DNA of 11,062 bases from JBIYSM02 sp044759095 (GTDB taxonomy: Bacteria > Bacillota > Bacilli > Brevibacillales > Brevibacillaceae): positions 1 to 11,062 of the forward strand of contig NZ_JBIYSM020000071.1 of the NCBI RefSeq assembly GCF_044759095.2. The letters are read 5' to 3'. Shown piece by piece: positions 6,015-11,062 of the stretch. The translations under genes were made by a program, and so were the position numbers. Each line of letters opens with the position of its first letter. The first letter of the stretch is position 1. The notes beneath the pieces are model-generated. The model saw nothing but the letters and a program-made list of their open reading frames with translations, ran no database searches and was not told the DNA's origin.

Positions 6015-6584
6015 TCACTCTTCGTCTTTCTGTAACACAGCCTTCTTCACACGCTGTATTCGTTTCTGTAATCGTTTTTGTTCCCGAACCTCTTCTTCCT
6101 GGTTGTCTTTTTGGCGGGAAAAGCTGAACAGATGTGGGAACAGGCGGTGAAAATCAAGCGTAAGGTAGGCAAAAAATGCCGCTACGATCGCGGGGATGTA
6201 CATCCCTGCGCTAAACATTAAACCAATGGCAGAAGCAACCCACATTCCGGCAGCAGTGGTTAACCCTTTTACCTCGCCGTTAAATTTGATAATGGCGCCC
6301 GCGCCTAAAAAGCCCATGCCGGTTACCACTTGGGCTGCTACCCGACCCGGGTCGTTATTGACGCCGCTGGAGGAAAAACCATATATCGAAGCGAGTCCAA
6401 ACAGACAGGATCCGAAGCAGACCAGACTGTAGGTACGAAATCCTGCCCCTCTTTGTCTGTTCACATCTTTAAAAAAACGCTCACGCTCCAGCCCCATCAC
6501 AGCACCGGCTACGAACGCCAGAAACAAGCGTAACAGAATGGTTGGCAATTCAGATGGGAAAAAGGTCGACAACGCCGTGTTCAT
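6015..6584 (-). CDS. MgtC/SapB family membrane protein
   Basis: A 189-residue protein with the MgtC/SapB membrane domain. It has an N-terminal helix followed by GLERE (31-35), the conserved FRTYSLVCFGSCLFG (49-63), QVVTGMGFLGAGAII (85-99), then GLTTAAGMWVASAIGL (107-122) and a further helix to about residue 145. A cytoplasmic tail rich in K, R, E and Q (156-189), likely helical, follows. MgtC of Salmonella affects low-magnesium growth and inhibits ATP synthase, but most family members are uncharacterised, and this short form lacks the C-terminal ACT-like domain of MgtC proper. The ATG at 6584 has GAGAGGA about nine bases upstream. The gene has its own promoter candidate and lies between rsmG and noc, which are neighbours in B. 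subtilis, so it is an insertion into the conserved origin cluster. Confidence 0.92.
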   Translation of the reverse strand: MNTALSTFFPSELPTILLRLFLAFVAGAVMGLERERFFKDVNRQRGAGFRTYSLVCFGSCLFGLASIYGFSSSGVNNDPGRVAAQVVTGMGFLGAGAIIKFNGEVKGLTTAAGMWVASAIGLMFSAGMYIPAIVAAFFAYLTLDFHRLFPHLFSFSRQKDNQEEEVREQKRLQKRIQRVKKAVLQKDEE

Positions 6585-6625
6585 CGTTTTTCATCCTCTC
6601 AGTGAGCCTAAAAGGTATATCTGTA

Positions 6626-6655
6626 TGTATATGCAGAAAAACAGAAGACTATCAA
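6626..6655 (-). promoter_or_regulatory. Candidate sigma-A promoter for mgtC
   Basis: On the minus strand a -35 TTGATA (6655-6650, 5/6), an 18-base spacer and a -10 TATACA (6631-6626, 4/6) lie immediately after the rsmG terminator and about 45 bases before the mgtC start codon. Confidence 0.55.
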
Positions 6656-6662
6656 TTTCACC

Positions 6663-6697
6663 AAAAAAGGGCCATAGCAATTGCCACAGCCCTTTTT
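6663..6697 (-). terminator. Intrinsic terminator of the mnmE-mnmG-rsmG group
   Basis: AAAAAGGGC (6664-6672) pairs with GCCCTTTTT (6689-6697), with an inner stem around AATT. On the minus strand the hairpin starts about seven bases after the rsmG stop codon and ends in TTTTTTGG. The symmetry of the A and T tracts means it could also act on the plus strand, but no plus-strand gene approaches it. Confidence 0.88.
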
Positions 6698-6704
6698 ATC
6701 CTGT

Positions 6705-7421
6705 TTAAAGCAGCGGTTTTTTTGCAGGTGTTCCCGCTTTTCGCGGATATGTTTTCGGAGTCGCTTCCACTTTGTCGATCATGACGATATTTCGTTCCCC
6801 GGCATCTTCCACCAGTTGAAAGGTCTCTACCTTTCTCGTCTTGCCGCCAAGCGTTTTGATGGCTTTTTTCGCCTCGTTCAATTCAAATGAGATGTCGGCT
6901 CCCTTCATCGCGATGAACGTCCCGCCCACTTTTGCGAACGGCAGGCAGTATTCGGCTAATACGTTTAGTCTGGCAACAGCCCGGGCTATGACCAAATCAA
7001 ACGATTCCCGAAATTGCCGTTCCTGTCCGCGCTCTTCAGCCCGACCGTGCACCGGTGCCAGGTTGGCCAATCCCAACTCCCTGGCGACGTGTTCCAGAAA
7101 GTTCATTCGCTTGTTCAGGGAATCGATGATGGTCATTTTCAGATGGGGGAAGCAAATCTTTAGCGGAATGCTGGGGAAACCCGCTCCCCCGCCAATATCC
7201 GCTGTCGTTTCTACAGAATCAAACGAAAAGAAGAAGGCAGGCGATACGGAATCATAGAAGTGCTTGGTGTATACCTGCCCTTCTTCTGTGATGGCCGTCA
7301 GGTTCATCTTTTCGTTCCACTCAACGAGCAAGCGAAAATATGCGTCAAATTGCTCACGTTGCTGGGCCGAGAGCACAATGCCTTTAGCCGCCAGCGCATC
7401 GGCAAATTGTTCTTTGTTCAT
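6705..7421 (-). CDS. rsmG: 16S rRNA (guanine-527-N7)-methyltransferase RsmG (GidB)
   Basis: RsmG uses S-adenosylmethionine to methylate N7 of G527 in the 530 loop of 16S rRNA. Loss of this methylation gives low-level streptomycin resistance in several bacteria. The protein has 238 residues, the usual size. The Rossmann SAM-binding motif is DIGGGAGFPSIPL (75-87), followed by the acidic-loop region IIDSLNKRMNFL (98-109) and the family block ARAVARLNVLAEYCLPF (146-162). The C-terminal PRKAGTPAKKPL is also typical. The ATG at 7421 has AAGGAGAT five bases upstream, overlapping the mnmG stop region. The gene is 11 bases from mnmG and is the last of that operon. Confidence 0.97.
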   Translation of the reverse strand: MNKEQFADALAAKGIVLSAQQREQFDAYFRLLVEWNEKMNLTAITEEGQVYTKHFYDSVSPAFFFSFDSVETTADIGGGAGFPSIPLKICFPHLKMTIIDSLNKRMNFLEHVARELGLANLAPVHGRAEERGQERQFRESFDLVIARAVARLNVLAEYCLPFAKVGGTFIAMKGADISFELNEAKKAIKTLGGKTRKVETFQLVEDAGERNIVMIDKVEATPKTYPRKAGTPAKKPLL

Positions 7422-7432
7422 GCTTGATCTCC

Positions 7433-9328
7433 TTACTCGGCGGCGCCCACGCGATTGTACTGCTCCAGATAGACCATAAGAACGGAGATGTCGGCGGGAT
7501 TTACGCCGGAAATGCGCGATGCCTGACCGATATTAAGCGGACGAATCTTGCTCATTTTTTCTCTCGCCTCTTTGGACATACCGGAGATTTGATGATAGTC
7601 GATATCGGCGGGTATGCGGCGCTCTTCCACCTTTTTGACCCGTTCCACCTGCTGCAGCGACTTGCGGATGTAGCCGTCATATTTGATCTGGATTTCCACC
7701 TGTTCCGCCACATCCTCAGGCACAGGCTCCGGTGCAGGAGCCATTTGGATGATGTGCTGGTACGTAATTTCCGGACGGCGAAGTAGCTGGGCCAACTCAA
7801 TCACTTCCGTCAGTTCCGGCGACCCCGCTTCACGGAGAACGGCCTGCACATGCGCCTGATCGGGGCGGACACGGGTGTTCAGAATTCGCTCCTTCTCCTG
7901 TTCAATTCTCGCCCGCTTTTCGTTAAATCGTTTATACCGTTCTTCGCTGATCAGGCCGATTTCATACCCGATGTCGGTCAAACGCAGGTCTGCATTGTCA
8001 TGACGCAGCAGCAAACGGTATTCCGCACGGGATGTAAGCAGACGATACGGTTCATTGGTGCCTTTGGTGACAAGGTCGTCAATCAAAACGCCGATGTACG
8101 CCTGCTCACGTCCGAGAATGACAGGCGGCTTGCCCTGCACTTTTCTGGCGGCGTTGATGCCCGCCATCAATCCCTGTCCGGCCGCTTCTTCGTAGCCGGA
8201 GGTTCCATTGATCTGCCCGGCCGTAAACAAGCCTTCAATCAATTTGGTCTCCAGTGAAGGCCACAGCTGTGTCGGCACGATCGCATCGTACTCGATGGCG
8301 TATCCGGGACGCATCATTTTGACGTTCTCGAGTCCTGCCATGGAACGAAGCATGGAAAGCTGGACATCTTCCGGCAGACTCGTCGACATTCCCTGCACGT
8401 ACATCTCTTCCGTATGCCGCCCTTCCGGCTCGAGGAACACCTGGTGACGCGGCTTGTCGCTAAAACGCACGACCTTATCCTCAATCGACGGACAGTAGCG
8501 CGGACCCGTCCCTTCTATGATGCCGGAGTACATCGGTGCCCGATGCAGGTTGCCGTTGATCACTTCATGCGTTCCTTCGTTGGTATACGTAAGCCAGCAT
8601 GGAAGCTGGTCCATGATGAATTCCGTAGTCTCGTAGGAAAAAGCGCGCGGTACGTCGTCTCCCGGCTGTATCTCCATTTTGCTGAAATCGACGCTGCTTT
8701 TGTGTACGCGCGGCGGTGTGCCGGTCTTGAAGCGCACCATCTCAAAACCGAGCTCTTTCAGGTGCAAAGCCAAGCGAATGGACGGCCGCATGTTGTTCGG
8801 GCCGCTTTCATACTGCAAATCCCCGAGGATGATTTTGCCGCGGAGATAGGTACCGGTGGTGAGCACCACCGACTTGGCGTTGTATCGGGCGCCGGTTTGC
8901 GTAATGACACCTTCACAAACGCCGTTGTTGACGATCAATTCCTCCACCATCGCCTGACGGAGAATCAAATTGGGCGTATTTTCAATCGTATGTTTCATCT
9001 GATGCTGATAGGCGAACTTGTCGGCCTGTGCCCGCAGCGCGTGAACGGCAGGCCCTTTCCCTGTGTTCAGCATCCGCATCTGGATGTAAGTCTTGTCGGT
9101 GTTTCTTCCCATCTCACCGCCCAGCGCGTCAATCTCCCGCACGACGTGCCCTTTTGCAGGCCCCCCGACAGAAGGATTGCACGGCATATAGGCAACCGCA
9201 TCCAGATTGATCGTCAAAAGCAGAGTGCTGCAGCCCATCCGTGCCGCAGCCAAAGCCGCTTCACATCCGGCGTGCCCTGCCCCAATTACAATCACATCAA
9301 ACGTTCCGGCATCATACGTTGCAATCAT
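7433..9328 (-). CDS. mnmG: tRNA uridine-5-carboxymethylaminomethyl modification enzyme MnmG (GidA)
   Basis: MnmG is the FAD-dependent partner of MnmE. The complex installs the carboxymethylaminomethyl group at C5 of the wobble uridine (U34) in certain tRNAs, using methylene-tetrahydrofolate, glycine or ammonium, NADH and FAD. The protein has 631 residues, full length. The FAD dinucleotide-binding motif is VIGAGHAGCEAA (14-25). MnmG signature 1 covers GGPAKGHVVREIDALGGEMG (55-74), and signature 2 lies at 369-387 (AGQINGTSGYEEAAGQG). Cysteines C50 (MPCNPS) and C279 (RYCPSIED) correspond to the conserved catalytic pair. The C-terminal MnmE-binding domain ends in ISGVNPADISVLMVYLEQ. The ATG at 9328 has GGAGGGAG five bases upstream. 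It lies 17 bases after mnmE, consistent with co-transcription. Confidence 0.98.
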   Translation of the reverse strand: MIATYDAGTFDVIVIGAGHAGCEAALAAARMGCSTLLLTINLDAVAYMPCNPSVGGPAKGHVVREIDALGGEMGRNTDKTYIQMRMLNTGKGPAVHALRAQADKFAYQHQMKHTIENTPNLILRQAMVEELIVNNGVCEGVITQTGARYNAKSVVLTTGTYLRGKIILGDLQYESGPNNMRPSIRLALHLKELGFEMVRFKTGTPPRVHKSSVDFSKMEIQPGDDVPRAFSYETTEFIMDQLPCWLTYTNEGTHEVINGNLHRAPMYSGIIEGTGPRYCPSIEDKVVRFSDKPRHQVFLEPEGRHTEEMYVQGMSTSLPEDVQLSMLRSMAGLENVKMMRPGYAIEYDAIVPTQLWPSLETKLIEGLFTAGQINGTSGYEEAAGQGLMAGINAARKVQGKPPVILGREQAYIGVLIDDLVTKGTNEPYRLLTSRAEYRLLLRHDNADLRLTDIGYEIGLISEERYKRFNEKRARIEQEKERILNTRVRPDQAHVQAVLREAGSPELTEVIELAQLLRRPEITYQHIIQMAPAPEPVPEDVAEQVEIQIKYDGYIRKSLQQVERVKKVEERRIPADIDYHQISGMSKEAREKMSKIRPLNIGQASRISGVNPADISVLMVYLEQYNRVGAAE

Positions 9329-9345
9329 GCTTCTCCCTCCTTGCC

Positions 9346-10722
9346 TTATTTCCCCAAACAGAATTGGGAAAAGATCTGGTCTATCAAATCTTCGCCCACG
9401 CTCTCTCCGATTACTTCGCCGAGCAGTTCCCAGCCCTTTTTAATATCGATTTGCACCATGTCAATCGGCATGGATGCCTCAATGCCGTTGATGGCGTCCT
9501 GAATGGCCTGCTCAGCCTGCCGAAGCAGCTGGATATGCCGGGCGTTGCTCACATAGGTCAGGTCTTCCTGGTGAACGCGTCCGCTGAAAAAGATTTCGGC
9601 AATCGCCTGCTCCAGAAGATCGATGCCTTTCTCCTCTTTCACGGAAGTCATGATCAGCGGCTGATCGGGGAAGTAACGCTTCACTTCCTCCAGGTCAATC
9701 CGCTGCGGCAGGTCAAACTTGTTGACGATCACAATCACGTTAAAGCCCTTGGCTGCCTCAAAAATGGCGTAGTCATCATCCGTCAGCGGCTCGTTGTAGT
9801 TCAGCATGAGCAGCACGAGGTCGGCTTGCTGCAACAGCTGTCTCGACTTTTCCACGCCGATTTTTTCGACGATGTCCTCCGTTTCGCGAATGCCGGCCGT
9901 ATCGATCAAACGCAGCGGAACACCGCGAACGTTGACATACTCTTCGATGACGTCCCGGGTCGTGCCTGCTACATCGGTGACAATGGCCTTTTCCTCCTGA
10001 GCCAAACTGTTCAACAAGGAAGACTTGCCTACATTGGGTCGGCCGACAATTGCAGTGGAAAGACCCTCCCGCAAAATTTTCCCCTGTTTCGCAGTCTGCA
10101 GCAGGCGGCCGATCTCCTCTTTTACCTCGACGCACTTGGTCATCAAGAGATTTTGGGTAAACTCCTCCACGTCGTGCTCCGGATAATCGAGCGTCACTTC
10201 AATATGAGCCATGGCTTCAATCAAGTTTTGCCGCAGCTTGCGAATCATTCGGGACAGCTTCCCTTCCACCTGGTTAAGCGCCACTTTCATTGCCCGGTCC
10301 GTTTTGGCCCGGATCAGATCAATGACGGCCTCCGCCTGCGACAGGTCTATCCGCCCGTTTAAAAATGCGCGTTTGGTAAACTCGCCGGGCTCTGCCAATC
10401 TTGCACCATTGTCCAAAATCAACTCCAGTACCCGTTCTACCGATACAATCCCGCCGTGGCAGTTCACCTCGACGACATCCTCGCGGGTAAACGTACGCGG
10501 CGCTCTCATGACGGAAACCAATACTTCTTCCACCCGCTCACCCGTCTGTGGATCGTACAAATGTCCGTAATGAATGGTGTGACTATCCACAGTGGACAAC
10601 TTCTTCTTCCCTCGGTATATCTTATCCACAATTTCCGTAGCATCGGGTCCACTTACTCGAATAACAGCAATGCCTCCCTCTCCCATCGGGGTGGCCACTG
10701 CTGCGATAGTATCGAATTTCAC
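9346..10722 (-). CDS. mnmE: tRNA modification GTPase MnmE (TrmE, ThdF)
   Basis: MnmE is the GTPase half of the MnmEG tRNA wobble-uridine modifying complex. The 458-residue protein is complete. It has a tetrahydrofolate-binding N-terminal domain (about 1-120), a helical domain, and an inserted G domain with G1 GRPNVGKSS (227-235), G2 TTRD (254-257), G3 DTAG (274-277) and G4 NKFD (334-337). The terminal FCLGK carries the conserved catalytic cysteine (C455). I prefer the GTG at 10722, six bases after GAGGTG, which gives the family-typical MKFDTIAAVATPMGEGG. A GTG three codons earlier (10731) lies inside that Shine-Dalgarno. It is the first gene of the mnmE-mnmG-rsmG transcript and has its own promoter. 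One exact and one near-match DnaA box fall within its first 50 codons. Confidence 0.98.
   Translation of the reverse strand: MKFDTIAAVATPMGEGGIAVIRVSGPDATEIVDKIYRGKKKLSTVDSHTIHYGHLYDPQTGERVEEVLVSVMRAPRTFTREDVVEVNCHGGIVSVERVLELILDNGARLAEPGEFTKRAFLNGRIDLSQAEAVIDLIRAKTDRAMKVALNQVEGKLSRMIRKLRQNLIEAMAHIEVTLDYPEHDVEEFTQNLLMTKCVEVKEEIGRLLQTAKQGKILREGLSTAIVGRPNVGKSSLLNSLAQEEKAIVTDVAGTTRDVIEEYVNVRGVPLRLIDTAGIRETEDIVEKIGVEKSRQLLQQADLVLLMLNYNEPLTDDDYAIFEAAKGFNVIVIVNKFDLPQRIDLEEVKRYFPDQPLIMTSVKEEKGIDLLEQAIAEIFFSGRVHQEDLTYVSNARHIQLLRQAEQAIQDAINGIEASMPIDMVQIDIKKGWELLGEVIGESVGEDLIDQIFSQFCLGK
10583..10591 (+). promoter_or_regulatory. Near-match DnaA box inside mnmE
   Basis: CTATCCACA differs from the TTATCCACA consensus at the first base. 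It is in the same orientation as the exact boxes to its right and 39 bases from the nearest of them. Confidence 0.4.
10622..10630 (+). promoter_or_regulatory. DnaA box inside the 5' part of mnmE
   Basis: An exact TTATCCACA, the consensus 9-mer bound by the initiator DnaA. It overlaps the coding sequence, where it contributes to the residues VDKIY, so part of its conservation could be due to the protein. Confidence 0.6.
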
Positions 10723-10728
10723 TGCATT

Positions 10729-10734
10729 CACCTC
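10729..10734 (-). promoter_or_regulatory. Shine-Dalgarno that fixes the GTG start of mnmE
   Basis: The minus strand reads GAGGTG, then AATGCA, then GTG. The GTG within the motif is in frame but cannot use it. The second GTG, six bases downstream, is correctly spaced. Confidence 0.7.
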
Positions 10735-10768
10735 AAAGTTCCAACTGGCAGTAAGCCACTAACTTACT

Positions 10769-10797
10769 AGCATAACAGATCGAGCTAAAAACTCCAA
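10769..10797 (-). promoter_or_regulatory. Sigma-A promoter for mnmE
   Basis: On the minus strand a -35 TTGGAG (10797-10792, 4/6), an exact 17-base spacer and a -10 TATGCT (10774-10769, 4/6) with an extended TG element (TGTTATGCT) start directly after the upstream terminator. The start point would lie about 40 bases before the mnmE start codon. A GTAAG/CTTAC dyad (10751-10755 with 10763-10767) follows near the start point. Confidence 0.7.
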
Positions 10798-10799
10798 GG

Positions 10800-10828
10800 A
10801 AAAAGCAACCTGGAAAGTGTCAGGTTGC
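10800..10828 (-). terminator. Intrinsic terminator upstream of mnmE
   Basis: On the minus strand GCAACCTG (10828-10821) pairs with CAGGTTGC (10812-10805) across an eight-base loop and is followed at once by TTTTTCC (10804-10798). It would end transcription arriving from the right, where jag and yidC are expected, and so isolates mnmE on its own promoter. On the plus strand the same stem is followed by CAAAGCTTTTTG, a weaker signal. Confidence 0.85.
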
Positions 10829-10840
10829 CAAAGCTTTTTG

Positions 10841-10849
10841 TTATCCACA
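10841..10849 (+). promoter_or_regulatory. DnaA box upstream of mnmE (1)
   Basis: An exact TTATCCACA in non-coding DNA, 44 bases upstream of the mnmE -35 element and directly beside the terminator. It is in the same orientation as the other boxes. Confidence 0.75.
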
Positions 10850-10887
10850 GTATGTTCGTTTTTCGCTCGATCAAAACGCAATGCTGT

Positions 10888-10896
10888 TTATCCACA
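10888..10896 (+). promoter_or_regulatory. DnaA box upstream of mnmE (2)
   Basis: An exact TTATCCACA, 47 bases to the right of the previous box and in the same orientation. A poorer match, TTACCCACC, follows at 10900-10908. Confidence 0.75.
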
Positions 10897-10999
10897 AAAT
10901 TACCCACCCGGCTATCGCAGACACTGCGCCGGACGGGGCCCCAAACACTTTCCAAGTGGCTGTATTGGATGTCCATTTTTATAAATTCTACCCTGAAAA

Positions 11000-11014
11000 T
11001 CTAAGTGACTTAGA
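11000..11014 (-). other. Small hairpin near the right edge
   Basis: TCTAAG (11000-11005) pairs with CTTAGA (11009-11014) around a three-base loop. On the minus strand it is followed by TTTTC, which makes a weak terminator candidate about 25 bases after the possible stop codon at 11039. The stem is A/T-rich, so confidence is low. Confidence 0.3.
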
Positions 11015-11038
11015 ACAGGCCTTTTTGGCAATAGCAAA

Positions 11039-11062
11039 CTAAGCCCCCGTTGCTTCGTTTTT
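11039..11062 (-). CDS. Possible C-terminal end of an upstream minus-strand gene (jag expected by synteny)
   Basis: One minus-strand frame enters from the edge, reads KNEATGA and stops at TAG (11041-11039). By the order known in B. subtilis the gene to the right of mnmE should be jag (khpB), an RNA-binding protein. Seven residues are not enough to confirm this. The other two frames also stay open across the edge, so the assignment rests on position alone. Confidence 0.2.
   Translation of the reverse strand, partial: KNEATGA

Larger units (their letters stand above)
10811..10954. repeat. 10-bp inverted repeat pair around two DnaA boxes
   Basis: TGGAAAGTGT (10811-10820) is the exact reverse complement of ACACTTTCCA (10945-10954). 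The left copy is part of the terminator hairpin loop. Between them are two DnaA boxes, a nested dyad (CCGG 10908-10911 and CCGG near 10929-10932, with CGCA/TGCG inside) and the palindrome GGGGCCCC (10935-10942). No gene is supported here: a 63-residue minus-strand frame (10785-10976) runs through the terminator and resembles nothing I know. Confidence 0.4.

Noticed and set aside
9241..10362. Long plus-strand open frame of about 373 codons opposite mnmE
   Set aside because: It lies antisense to the strongly supported mnmE gene and reads as low-similarity shadow sequence.
10785..10976. 63-residue minus-strand open frame between mnmE and the right edge
   Set aside because: It runs through the intrinsic terminator and over the DnaA boxes, has no clear ribosome binding site and no recognisable family features.
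1..11062. CRISPR arrays, tRNA or rRNA genes, insertion sequences, prophage or defence genes
   Set aside because: No regularly spaced repeats, cloverleaf or rRNA-like segments, transposase motifs or terminal repeats were seen; the gene content is housekeeping.

Overview
This window looks like the left flank of a chromosomal replication origin from a low-to-mid GC Firmicute, most likely order Bacillales. All recognisable genes lie on the minus strand, in the order mnmE, mnmG, rsmG, (mgtC), noc, parA/soj, parB/spo0J. Apart from mgtC, this is the order found to the left of oriC in Bacillus subtilis. Two perfect copies of the Bacillus-type parS palindrome and three exact DnaA boxes (TTATCCACA) near the right edge support this, with dnaA/rpmH/rnpA expected just beyond position 11062. 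The genus cannot be fixed from the sequence. The genes that follow parB (a class V aminotransferase, a DUF554 membrane protein and a YegS/BmrU-type lipid kinase) differ from B. subtilis, where yyaC and yyaD follow spo0J, so a more divergent Bacillales lineage is likely.

Layout from right to left, the direction of transcription. 10732-11062: intergenic, with a possible last few codons of an upstream gene at the edge, two DnaA boxes, an intrinsic terminator and a good sigma-A promoter for mnmE. 10722-6705: mnmE, mnmG and rsmG, tightly spaced and closed by a terminator at 6663-6697; all three products modify RNA (tRNA wobble uridine and 16S G527). 6584-6015: an MgtC/SapB membrane protein with its own promoter, placed between rsmG and noc. 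5998-6013: parS. 5848-5000: noc, with a terminator at 4969-4995. 4996-4689: a roughly 300 bp leader upstream of parA that holds a 13-bp perfect inverted repeat and other dyads. 4688-1162: parA, parB (4-bp overlap, parS inside parB), the class V aminotransferase and the DUF554 gene, apparently one operon. 1037-138: lipid kinase, probably with its own additional promoter, ending at a strong bidirectional terminator at 86-128.

The central theme is chromosome segregation and its coordination with replication and division. ParB loads at parS and spreads as a CTP clamp, ParA (Soj) controls DnaA and segregation, and Noc, a ParB paralogue with its own DNA specificity and a membrane-binding N-terminus, prevents septation over the nucleoid. 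I did not find a wholly new system. The least explained features are the structured parA leader, the inserted mgtC gene, the co-transcribed aminotransferase, and the DnaA boxes that cover the 5' end and upstream region of mnmE. Several starts are non-ATG codons (TTG for parA, GTG for mnmE and DUF554) placed just after a Shine-Dalgarno sequence that itself contains or adjoins a false upstream GTG.
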